36,956 nucleotides of DNA from an uncultured Lachnospiraceae bacterium (GTDB lineage: Bacteria > Bacillota > Clostridia > Lachnospirales > Lachnospiraceae). Location of the stretch: assembly GCA_945621435.1 (NCBI GenBank), contig CALZBR010000025.1, positions 1 to 36,956 of the forward strand, written 5' to 3'. The notes under the pieces are model-generated. The model was given only the letters and a program-made list of their open reading frames with translations, did no database searches and was not told where the DNA came from. Shown in pieces: positions 1 to 9,001 of this stretch. A program made the translations under genes and the position numbers. Every line of letters starts with the position of its first letter. Positions within the stretch are counted from its first letter, which is position 1.

Positions 1-43
1 CCGGGCGCATGATGAGGAAGGAATAACGGAAATTACTTATGAA

Positions 44-742
44 TTATTCTTCGTAAGCTTCTATTCCTTTTTTCATGATTTTTAAGGACATACAATAGGA
101 CAAAAAGTAAAGCACGGCCGCTATGTAAGGCAGCAGGTCAAGAAACCGATGCATCGTCCCACCCTGCAATTTTCCCAGGAATGCAGAAAGGGGATCTCCT
201 GTACGCAGGAAACTGATGTCCCCATAGAGCAGATAGATGGCAACCACACCAAATATACCAAGCAGCAGGAAGCCCTTGCACTTTGCTCCGTAGGTGGAAC
301 CAAAGCGGAATACAAAGGGCATTTCAAAGGCATCCATGACCAGCATAAGGCAGAAGAACAGGAGCAAAGCAGAGGAAGTGGACAGCCCCGGTTTTTCTGT
401 CATATGCCCAAAGACACAGTCCAGCAGAAGAAGCCACAACAGGGTAACCAGGTTGACGAGCAGGACAAGTATATATTTGGAACCAATCTGTCCCTGCTCC
501 TTCTGCGGCGTGGAAAGCGCGAAGTACTGCCAGGTCCTTCGCTCATCCGCCTGAAATAAGTGCTGATTTATCACATTGGTTAACAGAAAGGCGCAAAACT
601 CCAACAGGACCAGAGGAGCCAGGCTGCCCTGAGGGAGCGTGGCGAACAGGATGCTCATGAGAGAAATAATCCCTAAAAAAGTAATCTGTGTCAGTATGGC
701 AAATTTGGAAAGCAGTAAATCCTTATAGAAATATCCAATCAT
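44..742 (-). CDS. ABC-2 type transporter permease
   Basis: A 232-aa, very hydrophobic protein with about six predicted membrane segments (for example near residues 20-40, 45-60, 85-110, 120-140, 155-175 and 205-225). It begins with the short amphipathic stretch (YFYKDLLL) typical of ABC-2 permeases of the BcrB/YtrC-like kind. It has no ATP-binding motif, so it is read as one of two membrane subunits of the exporter encoded just upstream. Its ATG overlaps the TAA of the preceding permease gene by one base, and its GGAGGG ribosome site lies inside that gene, so the two are translationally coupled. The substrate cannot be told; relatives export peptides or antimicrobials. The family call is fairly sure, the specificity unknown. 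Confidence 0.82.
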   Translation of the reverse strand: MIGYFYKDLLLSKFAILTQITFLGIISLMSILFATLPQGSLAPLVLLEFCAFLLTNVINQHLFQADERRTWQYFALSTPQKEQGQIGSKYILVLLVNLVTLLWLLLLDCVFGHMTEKPGLSTSSALLLFFCLMLVMDAFEMPFVFRFGSTYGAKCKGFLLLGIFGVVAIYLLYGDISFLRTGDPLSAFLGKLQGGTMHRFLDLLPYIAAVLYFLSYCMSLKIMKKGIEAYEE

Positions 743-1473
743 TATTTTTCCCTCCTTCGAAGCAGAGTTCCCATTCCTATCAGGTTCAGAAGCGGTGCGG
801 CTGCAATCATAAGCAGGGCGACAGGCAGGCAGGCTCCCGCTTTCTGTTCCAGCGCCAGTCCCGGTGCAGAAAGGCTCATATCCTGTCCCAGGGGAAGCTT
901 ATCAGCCGCAAGAACAAAGACTCCAACCAGGAGGAACGTGAGGATTACACTTAATGCAACTCCGGCTTTGTCCAGGGAACGGAAGAAAAGCGTTAACATC
1001 TGAAAGAATGTTGTGAAGAGCAGTAATGCCCCAAAGACAAACAAGGTGCCCACCACGGCATTGCGGTCAAAATCCGTAAAGCCGAAAACAGACAGAATCC
1101 CCAGAAACAGCAGGCTACAGGTCAGACCGATAGCAAGCAGTATGATCTGAAATAAGGATTTGACGCTGGCGAATTTCCATGAGGTTACCGGGGTGGACAG
1201 GCGAAAACGCTCCCATTTTCCGTTTATTTCCGAGAGAACCGCTTCTGGTGGAGCTGCCATGGAGGCAAAGCTGAAAATGGGAAAATATTTCGCAGACAGC
1301 AACGCCATTTGAAAGAAATCCATGCGTGTGCCTTCCTCCAGAAAACGAAGGTTGCCGTACCGGAAACTGAGAAGCACCAGAATCAGAAAGCCGGCCATCG
1401 CAATTACGCCGGTCAGCTCCATCATGATCAGCCGCCGGTTCAGATAGTATTCTTTGTATAATAATCCTTTCAT
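742..1473 (-). CDS. ABC-2 type transporter permease
   Basis: A 243-aa membrane protein that starts with the typical ABC-2 N terminus (KGLLYKEYYLNRR) followed by about six hydrophobic segments. It is probably the partner of the smaller permease encoded next, giving a heteromeric membrane part driven by the ATPase upstream. The ATG overlaps the stop of the ATPase gene (TGATG), with a GGAG ribosome site in the ATPase 3' end. This tight overlap shows that the products are made together. No substrate-binding features are visible. It could export a peptide, or protect against one, as in YtrA-controlled operons, but this is inferred from context only. Confidence 0.84.
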   Translation of the reverse strand: MKGLLYKEYYLNRRLIMMELTGVIAMAGFLILVLLSFRYGNLRFLEEGTRMDFFQMALLSAKYFPIFSFASMAAPPEAVLSEINGKWERFRLSTPVTSWKFASVKSLFQIILLAIGLTCSLLFLGILSVFGFTDFDRNAVVGTLFVFGALLLFTTFFQMLTLFFRSLDKAGVALSVILTFLLVGVFVLAADKLPLGQDMSLSAPGLALEQKAGACLPVALLMIAAAPLLNLIGMGTLLRRREK

Positions 1474-2351
1474 CAGGTAAACTCCTTCTTTCCCTTGTTG
1501 ACATAGAAAAGCATGATTTCCTCCAGGGTGGTTCCTTCAATCAGGAAACCCGGATATTTTTTCCCGGCAGCTTCTCTGTCAGTCACCATAACCTCCGCTC
1601 CGAAATCAGATACTCTGACACTGATATAATCTGTCTCTGCAATCTGCTTTAGCTCTTCCCGGGTACATTTGATCAGTGCGTGACGTTCCAGAAGCTCATC
1701 CTTGTTGCCGGATAACAGTATCTGTCCTTTGTCTATGAAGGTGACGCTGTCGGCTATCTTCTCCAGATCGCTTGTTATGTGGGAAGACATCAGAATACTG
1801 TTATTCTCATCCTGAATGTACTCTCTGAACACATCCAGCATCTCACTTCGAACAACAGGGTCCAGGCCTGTGGTGGCTTCATCCATGATCAGAAGCCTGG
1901 CGCCGTGGGACAGAGCTGTGGCAATCTGTAATTTCATCTTCATTCCTTTGGAGAGCTTGCCGATTTGTTTTTTCCTGGGAAGCTGAAAACGATCCAGATA
2001 GGTGAAGAAGGTTTCTTCGCTCCAGTTGTGATACATCCCCTTAAACATGATATTCAGTGCATTGGCGGTAAATTTGTCATGAAAAGGAAGCTCATCGAAG
2101 ACTGCAGCCATGTATTCCTTTACTTCCGCCTCGTTTTCTATCCAGTCCCTGCCAAGAAGCTGAATGCTTCCGCTATCGGCTTTTATGATATTCAGGATAG
2201 CTTTGATTGTCGTTGTCTTGCCGGCACCGTTCTGTCCGATGAAGCCCATAATTGTGCCCTTTGGCACATGGAAGCTGATATGGTCCAGGGTGAAGCCGTC
2301 ATATTTCTTGGTCAGATCCTTGATCTCGATTGCATTCTCGAACTCACACAT
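1473..2351 (-). CDS. ABC transporter ATP-binding protein (BcrA/YtrB-like)
   Basis: The 292-aa nucleotide-binding subunit of the exporter. Walker A (GQNGAGKT) is near residues 39-46, the signature LSKGMKMKL near 134-142 and Walker B LLIMDEATTGLD near 152-163, followed by the H-loop MSSHI. The C-terminal region of about 80 residues after the ATPase core is typical of drug or peptide exporters of the BcrA type. An ATG fifteen bases upstream keeps the frame, but a GGAGG sits between the two ATGs, seven bases before the inner one, so the inner ATG (MCEFENA) is chosen. The start overlaps the regulator's stop codon. It probably powers the two permeases that follow. Confidence 0.9.
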   Translation of the reverse strand: MCEFENAIEIKDLTKKYDGFTLDHISFHVPKGTIMGFIGQNGAGKTTTIKAILNIIKADSGSIQLLGRDWIENEAEVKEYMAAVFDELPFHDKFTANALNIMFKGMYHNWSEETFFTYLDRFQLPRKKQIGKLSKGMKMKLQIATALSHGARLLIMDEATTGLDPVVRSEMLDVFREYIQDENNSILMSSHITSDLEKIADSVTFIDKGQILLSGNKDELLERHALIKCTREELKQIAETDYISVRVSDFGAEVMVTDREAAGKKYPGFLIEGTTLEEIMLFYVNKGKKEFT

Positions 2352-2727
2352 TGTCGTTCCCTCCATACATCATTTCCAGTATTTCTTTCAAATCCTCCAG
2401 GGATAAGCCGCATTGTCCGGCACTTTCACAGGCCTTCAGCAATAACTCCTCAGTCCGGCGAATACACTCCTCCCGGAGAAAATCGGTATTCTGAGCCTTT
2501 ACAAAACAGCCTTTCCCCACAAAATTTTCAATAAAACCATCTTTTTCCAATTCTTCATAGGCACGCTTCGTGGTGATGAGGCTGATTCTCAGCTGCTGCG
2601 CCAACAGCCGCATGGAAGGCAGCGGTTCCCCGGGTTTCAGTTCGCCGCTCATAATCTGCGCTTTAATTTGCAAAATGATCTGCTGGTAAATGGGCGCCTC
2701 TGATGCATTACTTAAAATAATATTCAT
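2344..2727 (-). CDS. GntR-family transcriptional regulator, YtrA type
   Basis: A 127-aa protein with a winged helix-turn-helix over residues 8-70. It contains the GntR signature region around PLPSMRLLAQQLRIS and TTKRAYEELEKDGFI. Only about 50 residues follow the DNA-binding domain, too few for a FadR or HutC effector domain, so this is the short YtrA subgroup, which usually controls a neighbouring ABC exporter. The start chosen has AAGGAAAA seven bases upstream; a longer reading frame would add 19 hydrophobic residues encoded by the promoter region and is rejected. Its 3' end overlaps the ATPase gene. It is expected to repress its own operon through the palindrome at 2748-2759. Confidence 0.88.
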   Translation of the reverse strand: MNIILSNASEAPIYQQIILQIKAQIMSGELKPGEPLPSMRLLAQQLRISLITTKRAYEELEKDGFIENFVGKGCFVKAQNTDFLREECIRRTEELLLKACESAGQCGLSLEDLKEILEMMYGGNDNV

Positions 2728-2747
2728 GATATTTTCCTTTTTACAAA

Positions 2748-2759
2748 TGTATATATACA
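2748..2759. promoter_or_regulatory. Likely operator palindrome of the GntR/ABC operon
   Basis: TGTATATATACA is a perfect 12-bp palindrome lying just downstream of the predicted minus-strand -10 box, about where transcription should begin, and some 20 bases ahead of the regulator's start codon. Short GntR regulators commonly bind TGT-N-ACA type dyads at their own promoter, so this is the best operator candidate. AT-rich DNA makes chance palindromes common, which limits confidence. Confidence 0.5.
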
Positions 2760-2768
2760 ATATATATA

Positions 2769-2797
2769 ATAATAATACATACATAACATGCTGTCAA
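2769..2797 (-). promoter_or_regulatory. Promoter of the GntR/ABC exporter operon
   Basis: On the minus strand TTGACA (2797-2792) is followed after 17 bases by TATTAT (2774-2769). This is a near-consensus vegetative promoter placed about 42 bases before the regulator's start codon. It is the only good promoter seen for the four overlapping genes. Confidence 0.7.
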
Positions 2798-2879
2798 CAA
2801 AAAAATAGCCGATTTCCGGTTTTATTTGGAAAGCGACTATTTCTCTATCGTTCATTTTTCCTGCGTTTTAATAATTTTT

Positions 2880-3605
2880 TCAGTCTTTTGGGGTGTGGGA
2901 TTGATGCGCCCGTTCTATTTTCTGCCGTATCTCCTGCATTTTCATATCCAGCTTGGCGCTCTCCAGGGAGCAGTTTACCAGCTCGTCTGCAAGCTCGTTC
3001 AGCAGCTCGGGAGCTATGTCCTTCTTATAGCGAAGCTTGTGCTCAAGACTTGCCCAGAAGTCCATGGCGATGGTGCGAAGCTGTACCTCAACCTTCATCA
3101 TACGCTTCTCGTTTTTGAGGAAAATCGGAACCTCCACGATAAGATGGAGGCTTCTGTAGCCGCTGGGTTTGGGGTTTGCGATGTAATCCTTTCTGGCGAT
3201 GAGGGTGATGTCATCCTGCTTCAGCAGGCAGTCCGCCAGAAAATAAATATCCTCTGGGAAGGCGCAGATGACGCGGACGCCGGCTACGTCATAGATGTTT
3301 TCCTCCAGAGCCTCAAGGGTCATAGGGATTTTCTTGCGCTGCATCTTGCGAAGGATACTTTCCGGATTCTTCAGTCTGGTCTTGATGCTCTCAATGGGGT
3401 TATGTTCCTTTTCCAGGGACATCTGCTCATCCAGTACCTTGAATTTGGTTTCGATTTCCATGGAAGCACATCTGTAAAAGGCCATCAGTGTCCGATAGGG
3501 TCTGGTGTCCTGCTCAGCCATCTGGATAAAGTCCTTGATATTGATATCGGTAAAATGCCTGATATTTCCATTTGCATCGGGCGTTTTTTTCAGTTCTTCA
3601 CTCAT
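2880..3605 (-). CDS. relQ: GTP pyrophosphokinase, RelQ/YjbM-type small alarmone synthetase
   Basis: A 241-aa single-domain (p)ppGpp synthetase that moves pyrophosphate from ATP to GDP or GTP. The RelA/SpoT synthetase fold is clear: PIESIKTRLKNPESILRKM (substrate-binding loop), DVAGVRVI (metal-binding Asp), PKPSGYRSLHL and EVQLRTIAMDFWASLEHKL (catalytic Glu). There is no HD hydrolase domain and no TGS or ACT region, so it can only synthesise. Length fits RelQ, which forms tetramers. The ATG follows GAGG by seven bases. It lies 13 bases after tadA on the same strand with no terminator between them, so the two are probably one transcript. Confidence 0.92.
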   Translation of the reverse strand: MSEELKKTPDANGNIRHFTDINIKDFIQMAEQDTRPYRTLMAFYRCASMEIETKFKVLDEQMSLEKEHNPIESIKTRLKNPESILRKMQRKKIPMTLEALEENIYDVAGVRVICAFPEDIYFLADCLLKQDDITLIARKDYIANPKPSGYRSLHLIVEVPIFLKNEKRMMKVEVQLRTIAMDFWASLEHKLRYKKDIAPELLNELADELVNCSLESAKLDMKMQEIRQKIERAHQSHTPKD

Positions 3606-3618
3606 GTGATTACCTCAT

Positions 3619-4143
3619 TTATTCTGGTGTATCTACCGGCTGTTGCCGCTCATGGTTCTCTTCCTTCTCTGCCTTATTGCGTTCTCTGAGTTCTGTAAAG
3701 AAGGTCTTAAGCAGGGCACTGCATTCTTCGCCCAGAACACCTCTGCTTACAGTGGCCTGATGGTTGAACCGGGGCATTTCAAGCACATTTAAAACAGAGC
3801 CGCCGCAGCCGGCCTTGGGATTCATGGCGCCCATCACCACCTCGGGAATCCTTGCCTGGATAATGGCGCCGGCACACATCTGGCAGGGTTCTAAGGTGAC
3901 ATACAGGGTACAGCCCTCCAGACGCCAGTCGCCGATGTATTTGCTGGCTTTGTTGATAGCAGTGATTTCCGCATGGGCAAGAGTGTTCTTGTCTGTGTTT
4001 CTGCGATTGTAGCCTCTGCCGATGATTCTGCCTTCATAGACAATGACGCAGCCGATGGGAACCTCTCCCAGAGCCAGTGCTTTCTTTGCCTGTTTTATGG
4101 CTTCCTTCATATATTTTTCCTGAATGTTCTGTATGACAGCCAT
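3619..4143 (-). CDS. tadA: tRNA-specific adenosine deaminase TadA
   Basis: A 174-aa zinc-dependent deaminase that converts A34 to inosine in tRNA-Arg(ACG), allowing wobble decoding. The zinc and catalytic site is intact: H57-A-E59 and the PCQMC motif with C87 and C90. The core matches TadA in length, but about 20 charged residues are added at the C terminus (rich in Glu, Lys, Asn and Gln), probably disordered. The ATG is preceded by GGAG at six bases. It is the first gene of a two-gene unit with relQ, driven by the promoter at 4220-4248. Confidence 0.93.
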   Translation of the reverse strand: MAVIQNIQEKYMKEAIKQAKKALALGEVPIGCVIVYEGRIIGRGYNRRNTDKNTLAHAEITAINKASKYIGDWRLEGCTLYVTLEPCQMCAGAIIQARIPEVVMGAMNPKAGCGGSVLNVLEMPRFNHQATVSRGVLGEECSALLKTFFTELRERNKAEKEENHERQQPVDTPE

Positions 4144-4219
4144 GGTATTCTCCGTGTTTCATCTGTCGTATGCCGGGAAGAGTTCCACAGGAATACGGCT
4201 TATGATTCAATCTGATTTC

Positions 4220-4248
4220 AGTATAAGTGGAAAATGGTTTCGCGTCAA
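4220..4248 (-). promoter_or_regulatory. Promoter of tadA-relQ
   Basis: On the minus strand TTGACG (4248-4243) and TATACT (4225-4220) are separated by 17 bases, giving a strong vegetative promoter about 75 bases before tadA. It is back to back with the glgP promoter, only about 28 bases away. Confidence 0.72.
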
Positions 4249-4275
4249 GTAACCACTCCTGAAGTTGGGGTACAG

Positions 4276-4304
4276 TTGACTTTTGGTATAACGGGCTGTA
4301 TAGT
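4276..4304 (+). promoter_or_regulatory. Promoter of glgP
   Basis: TTGACT (4276-4281), a 17-base spacer and TATAGT (4299-4304) form a near-consensus promoter. It leaves a leader of about 90 bases before the glgP start codon. That leader holds one small inverted repeat (CTGTTT at 4343-4348 with AAACAG at 4364-4369) and no riboswitch that I recognise. Confidence 0.72.
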
Positions 4305-4400
4305 AGAATAATAGATATTATGCTGGAATAAAGGCTCATTGGCTGTTTAGAACGAAGGGAATCAAACAGTACTGTGATCAGGATAAACGGAGGACGAAAT

Positions 4401-6677
4401 ATGAAACAGGAGCTCGTGCAGGAATTGAGTAAGCTGACAAAGAAGGCATACAGGAAAGAGATTGGAGAATGCACGGACGCACAGATTTATCAGTGTGTTC
4501 TTCAGCTTGTCAAAAACCGGATGGAAGACAGACCAATCACCCGGGGAAAGAAAAAGGTTTATTATATTTCCATGGAGTTTTTGATTGGAAAGCTTCTTTC
4601 CAATAACCTTATCAATCTTGGAATCTACGATGAGGTGAAGGAGCTGCTGGAGAAAAACGGCAAGAGCATTACTGCAATCGAGGAGGCAGAGCCGGAGCCC
4701 TCTCTGGGCAACGGAGGCTTGGGAAGACTGGCAGCCTGTTTCCTGGATTCCATGGCGACTCTGGAGCTTCCCGGCGACGGAATTGGTTTGAATTACCACT
4801 TTGGACTTTTCAAGCAGGTATTTAAGGAGCACTTGCAGAAGGCAGAGAAGAATAAATGGATTGAGAAAAAGTCCTGGCTGGAGACCACGGGAAAGAGATT
4901 TGAGGTGGCTTTTGGCGACAGGAAGGTGACTTCCGTACTTTATGACATTGATGTCATCGGATATGAAAGGGGTCATAACAAATTACACCTTTTTGACGTG
5001 GAATCTCTGGATGAGAAGCTGGTGAAAAAGGGGATTGACTTCGACAAGACCGCAATCGAGAAGAACCTTACCTTATTCCTGTACCCTGATGATTCCGACG
5101 AGGCGGGTAATCTGCTGCGCATTTATCAGGAGTATTTCATGGTCAGCAGCGGAGCCCAGTATATCATTCAGGAGTTAAAGGAGCAGGGCTGCGATTTGCA
5201 CCATATGGACCAGTATGCTGCCATCCAGATCAATGATACCCATCCTACCCTGGTGATTCCGGAGCTGATCCGTATTCTGACCTGGGACGAGGGCTTTACC
5301 ATTGATGACGCTGTAAAGGTAGTCAGTAAGACCTGCGCTTATACCAATCATACTATTCTGGCCGAAGCGCTGGAGACCTGGCCTCTGGCTTATATCGAAA
5401 AGGTAGTGCCTCAGCTGGTGCCCATCATCAAGGAGCTTAGTGCCAGAGTGGCCAAGAGATACAAGAATCCCAAGGTACAGATTATTGACGCCGATAAGCG
5501 AGTCCATATGGCACATATTGATATCCATTACGGCTACAGCATAAACGGTGTTGCAGCGATTCATACGGACATCCTGAAGAATACGGAGCTGAATCATTTT
5601 TATCGAATTTACCCTGAAAAATTCAACAACAAGACCAATGGAATTACCTTCAGAAGATGGCTGCTTTCCTGCAACAGGGAGCTGGCAGCACTGTTGACCG
5701 AGACCATCGGGGATGGCTATAAACAGAATGCAGAGGAGCTGGAGAAGCTCCTGGCGCAAAAAGAGAATGGGAAAGTATTGAATGCCATTGACGATATCAA
5801 GCAGCAGAAAAAGAAAGAACTGGCGGCTTATATTCAGGAGAAGGAAGGCATATCACTGGATACAGATTCTATTTTTGATATACAGATTAAGAGACTTCAC
5901 GAGTACAAGCGTCAGCAGATGAATGCATTATATATTATTCACAAATATCTGGAAATCAAGGGTGGAAAGAAGCCTTCTACCCCCATGACATTTATCTTTG
6001 GCGCGAAGGCGGCACCTGCCTATGTGATTGCACAGGACATCATTCATCTGTTGCTGGTGCTCTCTGAGATCGTCAATAACGATCCGGAGGTCAGCCCTTA
6101 CATGAAGGTGGTCATGGTAGAGAACTATAATGTCAGCTATGCGGAGAAGCTGATTCCGGCCTGCGATATTTCCGAGCAGATATCCCTGGCCTCCAAGGAA
6201 GCTTCCGGAACCGGTAACATGAAGTTCATGTTGAACGGAGCTGTTACTCTCGGCACCATGGACGGAGCGAATGTGGAGATTCGGGAGCTGGTGGGAGATG
6301 ACAACATCTACGTCTTTGGTAAGGACAGCGAGACAGTCATTGAGCATTATGCCAAGGCAGATTATGTATCTGCGGATTATTATAAAAAGAGTCCCGTGAT
6401 CAAAGAAGCAGTGGATTTCATTGTCAGCGAGCAGGCTCTGGCGGTGGGGCATAAGAAGAATCTGGAGCGCCTGTACAAGGAATTGTTGAACAAGGACTGG
6501 TTCATGACTTTGCTGGATCTGGAGGATTACATTAAGGTCAAGGATAAGGCATTTAAGGATTATGAGAATCGCAAGAAATGGAAGAAGATGATGCTGGTAA
6601 ATATTGCAAAAGCAGGCTTCTTCTCCTCCGACAGAACGATTGCGGAGTATAACAGAGATATTTGGAAGTTGAAATAG
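4401..6677 (+). CDS. glgP: Glycogen/starch/alpha-glucan phosphorylase
   Basis: A 758-aa enzyme that cleaves alpha-1,4-glucan ends with phosphate to give glucose 1-phosphate. The N-terminal [17 protein letters not shown] motif, the middle [16 protein letters not shown] and the pyridoxal-phosphate site [15 protein letters not shown] (K608 holds the cofactor) are all intact. It is shorter than the 800-840 residues of enterobacterial or muscle enzymes, mainly through shortened loops, which appears to be a feature of a clostridial subgroup rather than a truncation. The start chosen (MKQELVQ) has CGGAGGA at the right distance; an in-frame ATG nine codons earlier has none. Only 33 bases separate it from malQ, so the two probably work together on stored or dietary glucan. 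Confidence 0.95.
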   Translation: MKQELVQELSKLTKKAYRKEIGECTDAQIYQCVLQLVKNRMEDRPITRGKKKVYYISMEFLIGKLLSNNLINLGIYDEVKELLEKNGKSITAIEEAEPEPSLGNGGLGRLAACFLDSMATLELPGDGIGLNYHFGLFKQVFKEHLQKAEKNKWIEKKSWLETTGKRFEVAFGDRKVTSVLYDIDVIGYERGHNKLHLFDVESLDEKLVKKGIDFDKTAIEKNLTLFLYPDDSDEAGNLLRIYQEYFMVSSGAQYIIQELKEQGCDLHHMDQYAAIQINDTHPTLVIPELIRILTWDEGFTIDDAVKVVSKTCAYTNHTILAEALETWPLAYIEKVVPQLVPIIKELSARVAKRYKNPKVQIIDADKRVHMAHIDIHYGYSINGVAAIHTDILKNTELNHFYRIYPEKFNNKTNGITFRRWLLSCNRELAALLTETIGDGYKQNAEELEKLLAQKENGKVLNAIDDIKQQKKKELAAYIQEKEGISLDTDSIFDIQIKRLHEYKRQQMNALYIIHKYLEIKGGKKPSTPMTFIFGAKAAPAYVIAQDIIHLLLVLSEIVNNDPEVSPYMKVVMVENYNVSYAEKLIPACDISEQISLASKEASGTGNMKFMLNGAVTLGTMDGANVEIRELVGDDNIYVFGKDSETVIEHYAKADYVSADYYKKSPVIKEAVDFIVSEQALAVGHKKNLERLYKELLNKDWFMTLLDLEDYIKVKDKAFKDYENRKKWKKMMLVNIAKAGFFSSDRTIAEYNRDIWKLK

Positions 6678-6710
6678 TGTGCATGTGAGTTAAGAGATTG
6701 AGGTAAAAAA

Positions 6711-8207
6711 GTGAGAGCCAGCGGAATTTTATTGCCGGTATCGTCGCTGCCTTCGGCATACGGCATCGGTTGTTTTTCAAAGGAAGCATATGAGTTTGTG
6801 GACAGATTGGCTGAGGCGGGGCAGTCCTATTGGCAGATACTGCCCATGGGACCTACAGGCTATGGAGATTCTCCGTATCAGTCCTTTTCCACCTTTGCGG
6901 GGAATCCTTACTTCATCGATCTGGAGGATTTGATTGCCAGAGGATGGCTGAAGCAGGAGGACTGCGAAGTGCTGAGCTTTGGAGATAACCCTGAGTATGT
7001 GGACTATGAGGCTTTATATCATTCCAGATTTCAGGTGCTGAGGAAGGCATGGGAGAATAGTAAGATTGGTACAAATCCCGAATTTCAGGAATTTGTCGGG
7101 GAGAATGCGGACTGGCTGAAGGACTATGGTCTGTATATGGCGGTGAAGGCCTCTTTTGACAATATCAGCTGGCTGGAGTGGGAGGACGATATCCGCACCA
7201 GAAAGCCGGAGACATTGAAGAAATATCGAAAGAAGTTTGCCAAAGAAGTGGAATTCTATGAGTTCCAGCAATATATGTTCCGAAAACAGTGGTACAGGCT
7301 GAAAGAGTATGCAAATCAAAAGGGAATCAGGATCATCGGGGATATTCCCATATATGTGGCACTGGACAGTGCAGATGCCTGGGCAAATCCGGAGCTCTTT
7401 CAGTTCGATGAGGATCGCAGGCCTACAGCAGTGGCAGGGTGTCCGCCGGATGCTTTTGCGGCTACAGGTCAGCTCTGGGGCAATCCTCTTTACAATTGGG
7501 AGGTTCACAAGGAAAGGGGATTCACATGGTGGTTAAGCCGTCTTGAGGCGTGTTTTCGCTTATACGATGTTGTGAGAATCGATCATTTCAGAGCCTTTGA
7601 TGCCTATTATTCCATTCCAGCGGGACGGAAAACTGCAGAGGTAGGAACCTGGGAGCCGGGTCCCGGCTATGCGTTGTTCCGGGCGATGAAGCAGAAGCTT
7701 GGAAACAGAGAGGTCATTGCGGAGGACTTGGGCTTCCTCACACCCTCTGTGATAAGGCTTGTAAAAAAGACCGGATATCCCGGCATGAAGGTGTTGCAGT
7801 TTGGCTTTGATTCTGACACGGAATGTCCTTATCTGCCGCATAATTACTCTCAAAACAGTGTGGTGTATACGGGGACTCATGACAATGATACCATATTGGG
7901 CTGGTATCAGAAACTGAGCAGAAAGAGCAAGAGATTCTGTAAGCAATATGCAGACATAAAAACACGCAATCCTCAGAAAGTGAAATGGACATTTATCCGG
8001 ATGGCTTTTGCAAGTGTTGCGGATACGGCAATCATTCCCATGCAGGATATCCTGGGACTGGGCTCAGAGGCTCGCATCAACACGCCTTCTACTTTGGGAG
8101 ACAATTGGAAGTGGCGCATGAAGAAGGAGGCGTTTACAGAGGAACTGGCAGGGGAACTCTGTGAGATGACGAAGCTTTATGGGCGCATGCGAAAGCGTGA
8201 TAAGTAA
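6711..8207 (+). CDS. malQ: 4-alpha-glucanotransferase (amylomaltase)
   Basis: A 498-aa GH77 enzyme that transfers alpha-1,4-glucan segments between maltodextrins and releases glucose. It lengthens chains that the phosphorylase cannot use. Family motifs are intact: RIDHFRAFDAYYSIP (catalytic Asp), EVIAEDLGFLTPSV (acid/base Glu) and TGTHDNDT near the third carboxylate. The N terminus (RASGILLPVSSLPS) is the usual start of bacterial MalQ, and length is normal. It begins with GTG, seven bases after a GAGG. It follows glgP closely, and the pair makes a compact glucan-degradation unit that yields glucose 1-phosphate and glucose. Confidence 0.95.
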   Translation: MRASGILLPVSSLPSAYGIGCFSKEAYEFVDRLAEAGQSYWQILPMGPTGYGDSPYQSFSTFAGNPYFIDLEDLIARGWLKQEDCEVLSFGDNPEYVDYEALYHSRFQVLRKAWENSKIGTNPEFQEFVGENADWLKDYGLYMAVKASFDNISWLEWEDDIRTRKPETLKKYRKKFAKEVEFYEFQQYMFRKQWYRLKEYANQKGIRIIGDIPIYVALDSADAWANPELFQFDEDRRPTAVAGCPPDAFAATGQLWGNPLYNWEVHKERGFTWWLSRLEACFRLYDVVRIDHFRAFDAYYSIPAGRKTAEVGTWEPGPGYALFRAMKQKLGNREVIAEDLGFLTPSVIRLVKKTGYPGMKVLQFGFDSDTECPYLPHNYSQNSVVYTGTHDNDTILGWYQKLSRKSKRFCKQYADIKTRNPQKVKWTFIRMAFASVADTAIIPMQDILGLGSEARINTPSTLGDNWKWRMKKEAFTEELAGELCEMTKLYGRMRKRDK

Positions 8208-8233
8208 CCGGATGAGGGAGAGGAATGTTATAG

Positions 8234-8929
8234 ATGGAGATTCACGGTCTGAATAAGACGACACTGTTAGATTATCCTGAACATGTGGCAGCCACCGTTT
8301 TTACCGGTGGCTGTAATTTTCGCTGTCCTTTTTGCCATAACAGCGAACTGGTTCTTGCACCGGGAGGACAGCCGGCCTTTTCAGAGGAAGAGGTACTCGC
8401 CTTTTTAAAAAAGCGGAGGTGTCTGCTGGAGGGAGTGTGTATCACCGGAGGCGAGCCTACATTGCAACCGGATTTGGAGGAGTTTATCGGGAAAGTGAAG
8501 GAGCTTGGTTATCTGGTAAAGCTTGACACCAACGGCTACCGCCCTGAGGTGCTTGAGAGACTGCTGAAGGCGGGAATGCTGGATTATGTTGCCATGGATG
8601 TGAAGGCTTCACCGGAGAATTACAGTAAGGTGGCAGGTCTGCAGGGGATGGATGTGGAGCGTGTTGGGCGTAGTGTGAAGCTGCTAAAGGAGAGCGGGAT
8701 TGATTACGAATTTCGTACCACTGTAGTTAAAGGTTTGCACAGTATAGAAGAGTTTGAGAAGATTGGAAGATGGATTTCGGGGGCGAAGGCTTACTATCTG
8801 CAGGCATATCGAGAGAATGAAAATGTTCTCTGCCCGGGGTATGAGGCTTTTTCCAGGGAGGAGATGGAGGCTATGGCAGCATTTGCGCACAGGTATATTG
8901 ACAGAGTGATGTTGCGTGGTGTAGAGTAA
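8234..8929 (+). CDS. Radical SAM activating protein (anaerobic ribonucleotide reductase activase family, NrdG2-like)
   Basis: A 231-aa radical SAM protein with the cluster motif CNFRCPFC (C27, C31, C34). The N-terminal LNKTTLLDYPEHVAATVFTGGC pattern is typical of the group annotated as anaerobic ribonucleoside-triphosphate reductase activating protein, which would place a glycyl radical on NrdD using S-adenosylmethionine. The GGEPT motif for SAM binding is present. No nrdD lies beside it, so the partner is elsewhere; a different glycyl-radical enzyme is possible. It starts 26 bases after malQ in the same direction and may share its transcript without a metabolic link. Confidence 0.82.
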   Translation: MEIHGLNKTTLLDYPEHVAATVFTGGCNFRCPFCHNSELVLAPGGQPAFSEEEVLAFLKKRRCLLEGVCITGGEPTLQPDLEEFIGKVKELGYLVKLDTNGYRPEVLERLLKAGMLDYVAMDVKASPENYSKVAGLQGMDVERVGRSVKLLKESGIDYEFRTTVVKGLHSIEEFEKIGRWISGAKAYYLQAYRENENVLCPGYEAFSREEMEAMAAFAHRYIDRVMLRGVE

Positions 8930-9001
8930 TGCTTTCAGGAATATTGTTTTTGTTCGGTTATTTAGAAAACAATGTACCGAGAATGAAAAGGGAAGTAAGA
9001 T

